A DNA stretch of 52,878 nt from Sphaerosporella brunnea (GCA_008704415.1 VXIS01000332.1:1-52878); one strand, 5' to 3'. Shown: positions 29,620 through 40,987, counted from the first letter of the stretch. The notes: a model not told the origin generated them from the sequence alone. Made by a program: numbers and translations.

Positions 29620-31782
29620 AGTTTAACATTTATCCGTGGAAGATCCGTTCCTAATGGCCTTGCTGAACCGGTAGACATCGCTTTGACCCAGTAGTCCTGC
29701 ATGCCAGCAAACGTCTCTGCAGGCATCTGCTGAAAACGCTCAACTGCATCGACCTGAGATCTGGTCATGGGCGCGCACTTTTTCTTCTGCCATGCCGACT
29801 CTTCTATGCCGTGCAGAATGTAGTGCTCTCGAGCTCCAGGAGAGGCACCCGGGGCTGGACCAACATTGGAACCTTTGTAGTCACGCGCCCAAAGCCGCTT
29901 CATTTCGGACTTCGCTCGCTCGATCCAGGCAGCCTTATCCTCCCATTCTTACTCACAATACTCGAACTTCATCCCAGGGTGAAGAGCAACCAAGGCATAG
30001 GAAACTGGGGGCGGGAACGTGGACCTGTTGAGACTGGCCAAGCGGCATTGATAGAGGTTAAAAGATGCTGCGAAGGAGTTTCAGCATGTTGATGAACCAG
30101 ACGACGCTCTTCGAAGTGTGTTAAAAGCTCATCGAAGGCAGGCAAAACCTAGGAAACCATACATGCACTGCCACGTTTCTCTAGCTTCAAAGCCCAGGAT
30201 CTCAGAGGTTCAAGACATTCAACCATAAACTGCAGCTCCTGCCAATAATCCGGAGTAAGCTCATCATGGTGTAGCATGGTTGGGGAGTTTGAGGATGACC
30301 GTTCAAGCCGAATGGCAGAGGAGATGAAAACCTTAAGCGGTTCTCGGAGACGAGGAGTACGGCCAATCGCTGCAAAATTGCGATTCCAGCGCGTAGCATT
30401 TCCGATGATAAGCCCCACAAGTGGACCTGGATCTCGCTGTAGATGGGCACGGCCTTTCTCTTTGAATTTCTCGCGGGGTTTGGGCATTTTCAGAGTGTAT
30501 TGTGTACAGTTGTACAGCTTACCAAGCCCACCACGCCTTCTCCACTCCTGAAGTCGAGCGAGTTCTACAGCCTCGTCGGTGTCATCGTTGTGGAATGTAT
30601 TGTCGATGGTAAGGGGGTTCTCGCTCCACATAAATGCCTTAGCTGCAAGGTTCAGAATGTGACCAAAACATCGCGAGTGACGCTCCTGTGGGATAAAAGA
30701 AACACCCAGAGCTTCCAGGTTTTGACCAAGAACCTCAAGAGCAGTATCGTTTGAACTGGCATTGTCCATAGTAAAGTAACCAAGGTGGCGCCCAAGGGCG
30801 AAATCATGAAGGACTGACAACATACAGCCAGCAAGGTTTTCACCCGTGTGTGCACCCAGCAAACGTCGAAACCCAACCAATACATCCTTGACTTCCCCAT
30901 GGCCATAGTCTGTGTGGTGACCGACGACAGGTAAAAAGTTTCGATGGTTTGGTGATATCCAGACATCAAAGGAAATATGAATGGCGGTATTGCAAACTGT
31001 GAGCGAAGTTTGTAAGGCGGTACGAGCGTCGTTAAAACTGTTGCAAATCCACAATTGAATGGTGTCTCCGAACCGCGATAGGTTGCTTGGGATAGCCGTG
31101 TGATTCGCAACCTTCAGGTATTAGCACAGCGAACAAAGACCAAATAGAATTATGAATCTATACACAGGTACCTGAGGAAGAAACGGAAACACTCATGCTC
31201 AACCGCCACGAAGGAAACATCACACAGAGCCATCGACCGCATCAAAATATCCTTGAACACATCCACCTTGAACAATATTAGGGGACGTGTGTTTCCAAAA
31301 GCCAATTGAATGCGTTGAACTGTCTCTTCAATTGGAGGTAACGGGCCGTCTTTGCCCATACGGCGAACGTCAAGAATATGAATGCTTGCACTTTTGGTCT
31401 AGCCATCGGAAAATGTTGCAGCCGTACGAGGATTTGGACTTAAACTAGTCAGCAGCGAATTGTCAGAGAGGAAGAAGCTCCTACAGCGTTGGCATCTCCA
31501 CCGAAGCTTGCCTTTTTCATCCCGATACTCGACTCCATTTTCCTTAGCCCACACATGGCTCCTTCGATTGCATGTCCTACCCGTGTCGACCGTTATGTAT
31601 GTCTCAACAGAGCATGTAGTAGCTGCCGACGTATCCGTTATAGACGAGACAGTGTCATCATGGGGGTACCGGAGTTGAGGCAGTTGAGTTCGCTGCAAGG
31701 CAGATTCTACAGGGTGAACAGTGATGCTGTCGAATATCTCATCATCGGAGGGAGGCTCGCTGAGTCTAAGTTGATCCGCCAT
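29620..31782 (-). pseudogene. hAT family transposase, decayed
   Basis: From 31782 leftwards: MADQLRLSEPPSDDEIF; a BED-type zinc finger (SHVWAKENGVEYRD...WRCQRC); an in-frame TAG at 31401-31399; PPIEETVQRIQLAFG and CDVSFVAVEHECFRFFLRYL to 31150; then a break, and 31100-30152 with AIHISFDVWISPNH, GYFTMDNASSNDTALEVLG, RCFGHILNLAAKAF and GNATRWNRNF. These correspond to the RNase H-like catalytic core with its Asp positions and the cysteine- and histidine-bearing strand. A TAG at 30151-30149 precedes VLPAFDELLTHFEERRL, then a further frameshift leads to ALHPGMKFEYCE and KSEMKRLWARDYKGSN. The dimerisation domain is not visible before 29600. With at least three stops and two frame breaks it cannot encode an active enzyme. 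Confidence 0.85.
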
Positions 31783-31979
31783 CTCTACAGAAAAAGGTCA
31801 ATAATGATCAGCGTTGAGGGGATAAACCTACTTATTGAGTGGTGAACAGCGGGCTGCACCGGTGGCGGGTCAGCTTGTACAATACATGTTGGCCAAGCAG
31901 GTTCGATCGAGTGCAAACACTATTCTTGGGCTTGAAGGAACGTTCAGATTTGTGAGCATCACGCCAGGATCGGAAATCT

Positions 31980-32408
31980 TCTCAAACCGCTGAAAATCTC
32001 CGAAAATACGAAAAAAATACGGGGTTTTGCACAGTAAAATTTGCCGCAAGGTGCAAGATGCCGTCCGCCATGCCCTTTCAGTCGCGCGGATCTTGGATCT
32101 CTCAGCATCACGTCAGAACTTTTGATTGCGGTCGGCACGGCACATTTTCGTGAACCGCCGGGAGAGCCCGACCATGACGACGATCGGCACCGCACATTTT
32201 CGCGAACTGCCCGCAGCGCTCGACCATGACGACAATCTGCACTTTTAGCGTCGCCCTGGATAACCGGGCCCGGGCGGCGCCTATCCGATATCCAGGCTTT
32301 GTGAACATCGGCCCAAACCTATCAGGCTGCACCAACCGTCGGCCCGACCTGACCCACTATGTCGGGCCCCGTTTGGACTGGCGGGCGCCCGTACTATTGG
32401 GACCCCTG
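31980..32408 (-). mobile_element. 5' end and leader of the hAT element (TIR at 32408)
   Basis: The segment ends GTACTATTGGGACCCCTG at 32408, the inverted terminus of the family. Its whole length matches 40988-41430 in reverse complement, including GTTTGGACTGGCGGGCGCCC, GGCCCGACCTGACCCACTAT and the GTATTT[C/T]GGAGAT-type block near 32000. It lies upstream of the transposase start at 31782 in the same orientation, so it is read as the terminal repeat plus untranslated leader. A short internal tandem duplication (CGACCATGACGAC...GCGAACTG) occurs near 32165-32235. Confidence 0.8.
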
Positions 32409-32902
32409 CAGATATGCGGTGGGGATATCAACGGAACAGCGTGGATGGAATTCCATAAGCAGTTGAGCCGGTGATTGCCCGCTAGAAGCGTTCCCGGCGT
32501 TGTTAAATCCAAACTGGATATGTCCAAGATGATTTGCCCAGTCGTTATGGGGGTCCTTTTCGAAGTGCCGTAACACGATTTCGACGACTTGGTTCGTGCG
32601 CTCACTCTGACCATCCGATTGAGGATTGTAAGCGGTAGTTGCAATACAACCGGTTTGCATGAGGCCGAATATTGTGGTCCAGAATTGGGAGACGAAGACT
32701 GATCCCCTGTCAGAGCTAGTGGCCGCGGGAACCCCAAAAATGGGAAACACGCAGTCGAAGTAGGCCTGAGCCAACATGTCCGCGTTCCATGACTCGCCTC
32801 CGGGCACCAATACAACATATTTGGCGCGTTTGTCGGTGCTTGTCAGGAATGAGTTGTACTTCGGCAAGTCAGATTTACCGAACAGTTTGGACCAGAGAGC
32901 AG
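32409..32902 (-). pseudogene. Gypsy integrase core fragment, cut by hAT and LINE sequence
   Basis: The minus frame reads TDKRAKYVVLVPGGESWNAD, MLAQAYFDCVFPIFGVP, ATSSDRGSVFVSQFWTTIFG, TTAYNPQSDGQSERTNQVVE and GHIQFGFNNAGNASSGQSPA. The catalytic Asp of SDRGS and Glu of SERTN are present; the first Asp lies beyond the right break. The frame is uninterrupted, unlike the other gypsy copies. It ends exactly at the hAT terminus (TAYLQ|G at 32408/32409) on the left, and meets a LINE 3' tail at 32903 on the right, so two later insertions flank it. Confidence 0.8.
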
Positions 32903-32965
32903 TTGTTTTGTTTGTTTTGATCATAATGGATCCGGCCGCTTACGGCCACGACATTTATAGAGCAG
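32903..32965 (-). mobile_element. 3' end of a LINE with A/C-rich tail
   Basis: In reverse complement this reads ATAAATGTCGTGGCCGTAAG, CGGCCGGATCCATTATGATC, then AAAACAAACAAAACAA. The LINE terminus at 38105-38162 reads GATATGTCATGGCCGCAAGC, GGCCGAATACATTATGATTA, then AAACAAAAAGAAAAA. The match identifies a Tad-like 3' end inserted in the gypsy integrase. How far the LINE extends to the right is unclear. Confidence 0.65.
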
Positions 32966-33698
32966 AGAGACTGTGCTACCCCCCGGGATACAGAAGTCCA
33001 GCGGCTCTCTTAAGGAAAGAAAATCAAGGAAATCGCAAAAGGGATACCGAAAGGACTGTGTTTCACCCCTCTTCAACCCCGCACGTCCGGAGCCCGCTTC
33101 TCCCTCTCCTTCCCATTCTCCTTCCCCTCCCTTGCTCCTTTCTCTTCCACCCCGTAAGATTGCGAGGCCTGTACCGCGTGGTGTCAGCGGCTCCGCCTAT
33201 GAAGACGTTAATGCTCACACCCCCACCCCTCGCCACTTGGGCCCAGGAGGGCGCGCTTCCCCCGCTTGTCTTTTTCCATTGAGCAGCCTGAGGGCCGTCT
33301 ACGTTTGTTTCTTCCAACCTTCTTCCAGCCCCCTTCGGCCTCCGTCCCTCCACTGGGAGGGGCATCAGCCTCTGTGTTGCAGGGTTCTGTTGGCGTTTCC
33401 GGTCTGGTCGCATCGAGACCAAAGCAGTGCCTGGTCCCGCCTGTTTCGAATGCATAAGAGAGGGGGGAAGGGAGATAGTTCTCGCTTGTTTTGCAGGCGG
33501 CATTGTCGGGCTGTGCGGCCCGCAGCGCCTGCGTTTGGACCTCGCCGTGGCTTCCAGCTGCGTGGCAGTCGTCTCCGCTGACGGAAGCGGGGGCGGAGGT
33601 TAGGGCGGCGTCTGGCAAGTCGCGTGCGATACCGTCATGCACCCGGGGCGTTCCGCTGAGGCCCCACTCAGCTGGGTTTGAAGTGCTCTGTTTTGGAT
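32966..33698. other. GC-rich region, possible LINE 5'/ORF1 remnant
   Basis: The segment 33010-33080 (GAAATCGCAAAAGGGATACC, GTGTTTCACCCCT) resembles 36636-36700 (AAAATAGCAACCAGAATACA, CGTTCACCCCTAGAG). Open frames exist on both strands: plus 32973-33581, Ser/Pro-rich with ARPVPRGVSGSAYEDVNAHT; minus 33753-33208, with EAEGGWKKVGRNKRRRPSG, a motif like the W-x-x-V-G-R-x of LINE ORF1 proteins. The strand cannot be decided. Confidence 0.35.
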
Positions 33699-33799
33699 AC
33701 CCGTGGTGCAATGATTGGATCCTGGCGACGGCAAAAGTGCGGAGGATCAACAAGGTTTTTGATTTCGATCGGCACCCGCCCGGACTATTGGGACCCCTG
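33699..33799 (-). mobile_element. Small hAT 5'-end fragment with internal deletion
   Basis: It ends CCGGACTATTGGGACCCCTG at 33799. The adjacent GGTTTTTGATT...CGATCGGCACC and CCCGTGGTGCAATGATTGGAT match 41208-41270 in reverse complement. The roughly 200 bp that separate these blocks from the terminus in the 40988 copy are missing. The left limit is approximate. Confidence 0.7.
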
Positions 33800-35340
33800 T
33801 GTCTAGGTCCTGTATAGATGTTGAGCTTCCGCGGGGTTTACTTTGTTTGCCCGTCGTCTTTTATTTTTGGCTCAATAGACGAGGTGCGGCAAATTCATGG
33901 AGAATTTGACAAAAACATCTGTACCCGGATAGTAACATATATACTTCAAAATGAAACTCACGTCTGTGTGCAATGACACCACGTGGCGTCGCCCAGCCGC
34001 CTTCCTGATATTTTCACGCCTAAAAATGGTGACGTTAATCTTTATTTTGATGTCTCTTGTTTTTCTTATGTCAATCGCTATGCAAGTCAGAATATACTGG
34101 CATATCCGCATTCAGAACACGAAATCAGAAGCGAAATGCCCATGTCTGCCACTCAATCTGTCATCTGTTCTCATCCTTTAGAGCTTAGCGGCGTCTGTTT
34201 ACAATACCTTTACCATCAGTGGATCCCCAACACTAGTATCCACCGCCTGCGTCAGGTTCTCACCAGTGCACCCAGTTCTATGAGTCTCATCGTGCCATTA
34301 GGAGTCAAAAGTGAGGCAGTATCAGCTGGATCATGACGTATTACGTTGAACTGACGACACTGCAGTCGCATTAACCAAACGAAATATTCTGTGTGCCCGC
34401 GGGTGGTGGACACAGGTTGTCGGTACACATGTCGCCGTGGGTATGGTGCCGTTCATCCACATCCTGCTTGATATATCTGTGACCGAGCGGAGCGAGTCCC
34501 AGTTACGCGTTCTCCATTTTTCTTGCGTTAACCATATGTTTCACACACCCATCAATAACAGGGACCATGACGCCCCTAATTTCGCAACACCAGCCTCCCC
34601 GTCGTGCAGGGCATTAAGGTTTAGCTGCATATGTGTTGTTTGAAGTATCAATGGTTCGAGTATCTTGGGTGAGATCTTATGGGGAGTTTGATGGATGCGA
34701 CTAATCATGTGTGCAATGAACAGCACGCTGTCTGCAGTCATTTTTCATCCGCACACATCCATCGGCTCTGTCAGGTCATGTGGAAGCATACTGGGCGCCT
34801 TCATATCGCTTGATTGGGCCGAATGCAACTGTCATCTATCTGTCAAACTGTGAATTTCGACCCGGCGTTTGCCGTTCTTTCTTTGCCAAATCAAGCTGTG
34901 ACCCGCACATCCCAGCCGAACATGGCTAGACAAAATGCTGAAGCCGGTGGTGGTAGATGTATCTATACATCACGATGAGTCAGTTGTTTGACCAGCTCGA
35001 CATGTGCTAGCAAGCGTGGCTGAAGCCGCCGACCAGTCAATGATGCGGATCGCCGACGAAGGTTAGGTCTGCCATTCCCGATCTTCTTCGACCGCTTGTT
35101 CTGCTATGCTCTATCCTTCTACCCGCGTCCGCCGCTTGTTCGTGCACCCTCTTTACTGCCTTGTTGGCGTTGTTCGCGTGTTGCGCCGTTGTGGGGGTCA
35201 ACGGTTTCCCTGGCGACAATCGCCACCACAAAACGTACCAACAACAACAACAACCGCAACGGTCAATATAAATCAACGCAGCGCAACACTCACCAAACGA
35301 CATCCAAAACGACGTCCCTCAACTGTACCTCCCACCCCTC
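33800..35340. other. No recognisable gene
   Basis: AT-richer DNA with small ORFs on both strands. One plus-strand ORF (33951-34181) has a hydrophobic stretch (VTLIFILMSLVFLMSIAM) but no other support. CAACAACAACAACAAC at 35239-35254 is a short trinucleotide repeat. Confidence 0.4.
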
Positions 35341-35613
35341 ATGGCACCGGTCACTCAGCGTATCGTGGCCCGTCGCCAGCAGCGCAGCAACACCTCCTCA
35401 AGTTCTCCGCCGCCGCCGCAACGCGGGAAACCCCAATACCGCCGGGCCAGGACTCCTTCGGTGCAATCTTAGCTGCAAACACGCGCGCAGCGTGCCGCCG
35501 CACGTAACGACGCCGCGGCACATAATGAAGCCGCCGCCGCGCGTACCGAAGCCGCCGCGTTCTCCGCGTCGTCTACAGCATCGCGCGCTGCGTTCTTCAC
35601 AAATTGTGTGTTG
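35341..35613 (+). pseudogene. Arg/Ala-rich ORF with internal stop
   Basis: Starting at an ATG, the frame reads MAPVTQRIVARRQQRSNTSS, PPPPQRGKPQYRRARTPSVQ, a TAG, then LQTRAQRAAARNDAAAHNEA and ARTEAAAFSASSTASRAAF before TAG. The Ala/Glu/Arg-rich second half resembles a helical repeat, similar in style to the coiled-coil family, but no homology was seen. It may be a decayed gene or chance GC-rich reading. Confidence 0.3.
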
Positions 35614-35980
35614 ACGTCATAGGGATTTTGGAGAATGCTATTCGGGGAATGGAGGAGTGAGCTGGTCATATGGGTAGGGGAAGTCATTTATCGGTGTTTG
35701 GTTTTATCGGCTGGCTTTGTCAGCTGGCCTGGACAGAATTGGGGTGCGTGCCACGACACGGCCTGATATTTTGGCCGGCTGTGGAAATAGACTATTTGGA
35801 CGATTGTCCTTTTTCTATTTTTTGCCGCATTCGGATGGAGAATGGATACACACGCGTTCGTGTCGGGCGCTGTCGATAAATCCCGTTTCTGGGCCGCTGT
35901 GATGGTTCCGACCGTGCGATTGCTCGCGAGCAGAGGATCAGCTATTTCAAGTTGTGGGTAGTAGCCGTTTCTTTCTTTCG

Positions 35981-36005
35981 TTTTTTTTTTTTTTTTTTTT
36001 TTTTT
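35981..36005. repeat. T25 homopolymer
   Basis: An uninterrupted run of 25 T. Read on the minus strand it could be a poly(A) tail of a reverse-transcribed insertion, but I found no recognisable 3' end adjacent to it. Confidence 0.8.
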
Positions 36006-37385
36006 GCGCGCTGCGGAAATGGGCACTTTCCTCGGCGATCGGTGATGTGGACGGGATTCTTGTCGACGGGGCTGGTCGGTGTGACAGTTTGTCCGCCGCG
36101 ATGGAATATATACGTTCCCTCCCCTCCACGGCCGATTTACACCCAGGCCACAATGCCGCTGCGCCGTCGAGTCAGTAGCAGCAAACAAGACAGTGGGACG
36201 ATGAGAACGGAAACTGGGCAGGAGGAGACCGGGCAGAACAAGCACCACGAGGAGGATGGCGAAGGCGAAGGTGGTGAGGCAGTGTTTGGCGATGATTCTC
36301 TGTATCAAACGGTGAACGCTCAATTCAGTTGTTCGAGGGCCTGAGATTACGGCAGTCATATTCAATGGCATGGCAATGGGCTGGATCAGGTCATTTTAGG
36401 GAGGAATCTATGGGGATTAACTACTTGTTCGCGTGGAGGACGAAGTCGCGACGTCAGGCCCGGCACGACTGGGGCGCGTTATTCGCGTCCTGGGTATTCC
36501 AGCCGCGACTCGGTTTGGTCGCATCCGGGACGGAATGTATAATTGTTACGAGGTCGGGGTTGTATGTCTGGATTCCCCTGCTTGTGTTCATGGAGGAGAG
36601 ACCTTGGGCTACCCCGACCCAGCGTCGGCGGCCGTCAACGAAACAAAAATCCACAAAATAGCAACCAGAATACAGAAAAGACCGTCGTTCACCCCTAGAG
36701 CCAGGACCCTGCTGCTCCTGAAGCTTCTCCAGCTCCGTTCCCCCCACAGGTTTGGGTCGGTGGCCTCCTTGCACAGCGACGTCGAAACGTCTGTGCGACC
36801 CCTAAAACAACTAAAACAGCCACTGCGACTGGGTAACCGCACACTAGTAAAGGGTCCGGTCTGACGCTGTGCGCACTGTAACCCAGCAAGGTCGAGGTCA
36901 AATGGCGCCGAGGATAGGGGAGCATAGGGTAGTACGGTAGCACGTGCGGAGGCGGTGTTGGTGTGCTGAGTCACCTTGGTGGGCATACGATTGCCAGCGC
37001 AATACCGGTGACGCAAGTCAGGGATGCGGCCTGCATGAGATGGCATACGAGCAGCACCATCAAAGTTGTGGCCGCGTGCTCGCTGTGCATGCAATATGCA
37101 ACGTCTAGAAGCGTTCGACATAGGCACAGATTTGCTTATTGCTCCCCTCACTATCGGGGGACATTGGGCCAAATTCACCGGACCGTCAACTTTGCTACGG
37201 CATACGTACGATAACGCTGGGTTGCTTAGAAACGATGATGTGCAACGTCGATGTTGATTGCATCCAAACCGTCATTGGCTCCAAGATTTAACCTGTCCAT
37301 CCGCATCCTTTTGCACCTATCATCATCGTCTGGGAGATTGAAATATGACATCCGACAGAACCTCGGTGTCGGCCGCGCATACGGC
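36006..37385. other. Mostly unrecognised; possible LINE 5' piece near 36.64-36.86 kb
   Basis: 36636-36700 resembles 33010-33080 and may be LINE 5' or ORF1 sequence. The rest has no recognised feature. Confidence 0.35.
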
Positions 37386-37389
37386 GAGC

Positions 37390-37953
37390 TGAACACGAGC
37401 AACGGCAGCTCGGCTGGATCACCGAGTACAGATGGGTCCCAGGGCACAAACACGTCCCAGGCAACGAGATGGCCGACCAGGTTGCCAAGGCAGCCGCCAG
37501 AGACCGTACGGACTGGGTGCCGGAGACGGACGTCACTACCCTGGCGCATATCGGAAGACTAGTCACCAACGCCAGGACAGCAGACCGCAACGCGTGGCTC
37601 AGCCGACAGATCAAAGGCAAGGCCTACTAAAAACGCAAGGCGAAGTGGGACAGCACCGCAGCGAAGGCCCCAAAAGCGCTGGCGCCACGATACTACCAGC
37701 TCCGCCTTAACAAGGCGCCCACGGCCTCATACTTTCCGGGATAAACCGTAGGACGGACGATAAGTGCTGGCACTGCCGGAAGGCACCGAAACAGGCACGA
37801 GAGCACCTCTTTACGAGGTGTGCTGCGTGGCGCAAGGAACAGTACGCCCTCTGGAAGGCAATAAAGGAGGCGGTGGAGGAAGAACGTCACGCCTATCAGG
37901 AGGATCCTGACAGACACTCGCTGCACGGGTGCGATCCTCAGCTTTCTGAGTAG
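37390..37953 (+). pseudogene. LINE ORF2 C-terminus: RNase H and terminal zinc finger
   Basis: The frame reads GWITEYRWVPGHKHVPGNEM, then ADQVAKAAARDRTDW, the last conserved block of a LINE-encoded RNase H (WVPGH...GNE.AD..A). It continues DVTTLAHIGRLVTNARTADR, a TAA at 37628, and YYQLRLNKAPTASY. A frameshift near 37740 leads to CWHCRKAPKQAREHLFTRC, a CCHC-type finger found at the end of Tad/I-type ORF2 proteins, and the ORF closes with a TAG at 37951-37953. The upstream RT and endonuclease are absent: a 5'-truncated copy, or the displaced tail of another element. Confidence 0.75.
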
Positions 37954-38162
37954 CGCCCAGTTTTGCAAGCGGCCGGAGCAGCCACAAGCATGATCACGGA
38001 ACTGTTTTCTAGTGCGGTATAGGTTTTTGGGGTGCGAGCTTTCATCTAGTGAGCCACCCCCGTCTGTAGACAGCTGAGGTTCAAGGGTAGCCTTTGTGTA
38101 TATAGCGATATGTCATGGCCGCAAGCGGCCGAATACATTATGATTAAAACAAAAAGAAAAAA
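37954..38162 (+). mobile_element. LINE 3' untranslated region and A-rich tail
   Basis: It follows the ORF2 stop and ends GCCGAATACATTATGATTAA then AACAAAAAGAAAAA. The same terminus occurs inverted at 32903-32965. The A-rich end fits target-primed reverse transcription. Confidence 0.7.
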
Positions 38163-38690
38163 TGAGGCATGATCAGGCCATGCTCGAGCCGTCCAATTGT
38201 TTTACACAAAAATCAGGGGCACAGGGTCATACTAGCATGGGGACTACATTCCGGGGTGATGTACATGGTATATAGCTTTGATATCCGTACAGGTCCGACA
38301 GCCCTGAAGCGCAGTTCAGAACAGCGTCGGGTGCTGAATTTGTCACTATGACTCTCTACACCGTCTCCAGCTGTACCCTAAATATCTGACTCAGTATCCG
38401 CCTCGGGACCAGAATCATGGTCTTCAACGGCGTCCACGCTGTTCTTTGCTGTAACTTGATCGCGGAAAATGATTCTTCTTTTATCCACAAAGGCGATGTA
38501 AGGTGAGCTCCGCTGTCCTCTGACTGTGCGGCTTCCAGCTGTTTCATAAAAGGTATCAGGACGCCGGAATTAACGCGAGTTCTTTGAGCTTTAAGCATCA
38601 TACATTGTCCACTTACTTGGTTGAAGAACGCCTGCATCACATCGTCCTCTTCGTCAGCAGGACTCGGAGCAGTCGGCCGCTGTCCAAGTC
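38163..38690. other. No recognisable gene
   Basis: Short ORFs only. A Lys/Gln-rich minus ORF (38356-38640) has no recognised domain. Confidence 0.4.
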
Positions 38691-39136
38691 CAGTGTTCTC
38701 AGTAGCCAGGCTGGCTTGGCCGGCTGCGTTAAGCCGCCAGCCCAGCGGGCTTTTTGCATCAGCCCAAACGGGCCAGCCCGCTGTCGGACCAGCCCGGCTG
38801 CCAGGGCTTTGAGTGATCTCCGGTGAAGACCGGCCACTGCGAGTGGCGGGGTTAAATCGGCGCCGATAAACTTATTAGGGTCTGTAATTTTATAGTAAAC
38901 TCCTATCTAGTGATTCCCTCCTAGTGGTCATGTTTCACGGCGAACGTCTTTATGTACTTTTCATTTCATAGCAGTAGTTAATATCATGGTGGTCGTATTG
39001 GTCGTCATTGTGGTCTCCGTCGCAGCCCAAACAGCCAGCCCACGATTTTCGCAGCCTAAACAGCCAGCCGGGCTTTTTGATCAGCCCCCATCCGCCCAGC
39101 GCAGCCGGCCGGGCTGGCTGGCTGTTGAGAACACTG
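38691..39136. mobile_element. MITE-like element with CAGTGTTCTCA termini
   Basis: The left end CAGTGTTCTCAGTAGCCAGG and the inverted right end CAGTGTTCTCAACAGCCAGC agree over most of 37 bp (continuing ...GGCCGGCTGCG). Inner parts repeat AGCCAGCCC and GGGCTTTTTG[A/C]TCAGCCC. CAGTGTTCTCA resembles hAT termini. The flanks TCCAAGTC and CTCCCCAT do not match, so no target duplication is supported. It is 446 bp with no coding capacity and is unrelated to the CAGGGG family. Confidence 0.6.
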
Positions 39137-39713
39137 CTCCCCATCGATCAGATAACAGGCAACTGTTCGCTGATGAACGGACCCACACTACTCTCGCAGT
39201 AAAGGTGTACATATTCGACCATGTGCTGCCGTGAAACCTGCGAGACATGTGATTGAAATGCTGCCAACCATCATATCAGCTATCGCAGAATTCTATAAGT
39301 CATGAGTCTGATGAATTTGGGCGTTAGAGGCATACGCAGATAGAATTCTTTACACTAGCGCGCAAAAATTGGCGGAACGGCCACCGCCTCGCTGTGTACG
39401 ATGTTTTGAGCCCCAGCACATCTGTACGGCGATATTTCTGTAGGACTACGCAACTGCATGGAGATCAACTTTTTCTGATCATGTAGTGATATTACGTTCA
39501 CGTTTGGGGTTGACTTGCTGTTCGGTCAATTTTGTCCGCGTTGCCGGTGCGCATCCCACATATCAACTTGATCTTTATGGGGTCCAGATTGAGGATGCAG
39601 ATCTCTTGACCTGGAGGCCTATGTAATTGACACGGCGTTGTGCATGTTCAGCAGGGCCGTGAGACTGCTGCCAAGGCCTGCGTTTTCCCAACGCCGCATT
39701 CGACCTAGAGCGC
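39137..39713. other. No recognisable gene
   Basis: Spacer between the MITE-like element and the solo LTR. Nothing recognised. Confidence 0.4.
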
Positions 39714-39860
39714 TGTTGTACCGCATCAGATACGGCCTGAGTGATAGGTAGTGAACCTGACGGCGGGGTGCTAACCCAGGGGGGAGGAGCTCCTGAATTC
39801 GAGCCTTTTCACACGCATCTTTTCCTCAGTTCTTCTTTCGAGGTCATCCCTCGTAGAACA
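39714..39860 (+). repeat. Solo LTR related to the LTR at 13067
   Basis: It starts TGTTGTACCGCATCAGATAC and ends TTTCGAGGTCATCCCTCGTAGAACA-like sequence, matching both ends and the central GGTAGTG and AACCTGACGGC/CAAACCTAAGG blocks of 13067-13232. Flanking 5-mers AGCGC and GGCGC agree at 4 of 5 positions, consistent with an old insertion followed by LTR-LTR recombination. Confidence 0.65.
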
Positions 39861-39905
39861 GGCGCGGTGTCATAGAATGCTATTTATGCTTATTCAGATC
39901 GGGCC

Positions 39906-40987
39906 TTGCCTGCAGCAGGTCAGTTGAACGTGGTCGTCGAAATCCGCACCAAGGGAGCGAACCTTGAGGAGTCAGCTGGGAAGCCTCATCCCTGCCGACT
40001 GTCGCTTTCCTTATGCCCTCGCCCCGGCTACTCCAATCCCGCCAGTCTTGCAATAATTCAGTTGGTGCTCGTACCATCGGTCCGTGGGTTACTTTTGGAA
40101 CTGTTCGCACGGGGAACAGGGAGTGTGTCAGGCCCCTGTTTATTAAGGTTGCTTGATGCCACGATGTATGTATTTCCTGCTATTCCATCTGGCTTAATCT
40201 ATGACTGTTCATAGGTTACAGAGCAGCGTCGCGCCTGTTCTATACTCGCCGCCGGTGCTGGTCGACTCTCACACACCTGGTCATCCTTGCATTTCTGGTT
40301 CTGGAAGCACCTCCAACCCGCATGCAGCCTCACCACAAGATGGTTGTTGGTGCCACCGCTTTGTCAGGTCCGGTCCCCACTTGGGTTGTCTTCCCCTGCA
40401 TCGTGTCCTTCGGGTCCGTCGGTCTGTGGGTTCCTTCTGGAACTGTTTGCACGGGGAACAGGGCGTGTGTCAGGTCCCTGTTTTTTTCTATGCTCGTTGG
40501 AGCGAACGGTGGGTCCCTGCAAGACTGGAATCCATGGATTTCATTTCTAACCTTGAGGCCGCCGCCGCCCAAAAACTCGCCGATGCGGCAGACAAGGAGA
40601 CTCAAAAAAGAGACGGCAAAGACGGAGGATGCAGTGGTTGCACTCAAATTCGGGAGTGAGAAGTTCAAATTGGCGAGAGATCAGTTCTTGTTCGAGCCGG
40701 CCGTGGCTGATGGCTCTGGTTCCGCCTCTCGCACAGTCGCTTCCCGCATCCAGCCTCACCGGAAGATTGTCGCTGGCCCCAGCCCTTTCGCAGGTCCGGC
40801 CCCGGCTTGGGTTGTCTGTCGCCACATCTGGTGATTTGGGGCTGTCGGTCCGTGGGTTCCTTCTGGAACTGTTTGCACGGGGAACAGGGCGTGTGTCAGT
40901 TCCCTGTTTTTTATGCTCGTTGGAGCGAATAGCATGTCCCCGATTGGCTCCAATGCACAAAGCTCATTACTAACCTTGAGGCAGCAG
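39906..40987 (+). pseudogene. Coiled-coil family fragments, tandem array part 1
   Basis: Three related blocks. The first, 39920-40160, encodes VVVEIRTKGANLEESAGKPH and then a conserved core CATCGGTCCGTGGGTTACTT...CGCACGGGGAACAGGG. The second, 40410-40700, carries the same core followed by an ATG (40535) and MDFISNLEAAAAQKLADAAD, then after a frame break KTEDAVVALKFGSEKFKLAR, much like AKQNVQLAKL...HKFARL in the 27.6 kb copy. The third, 40845-40987, repeats the core and LITNLEAAA, where the hAT element at 40988 interrupts it. The core is probably 5' flanking or leader sequence of the gene. All copies are partial. Confidence 0.5.

Noticed and set aside
35688..36371. 227-codon minus-strand ORF
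   Set aside because: It reads through a T25 tract as poly-Lys and has no recognisable domain; more likely chance.
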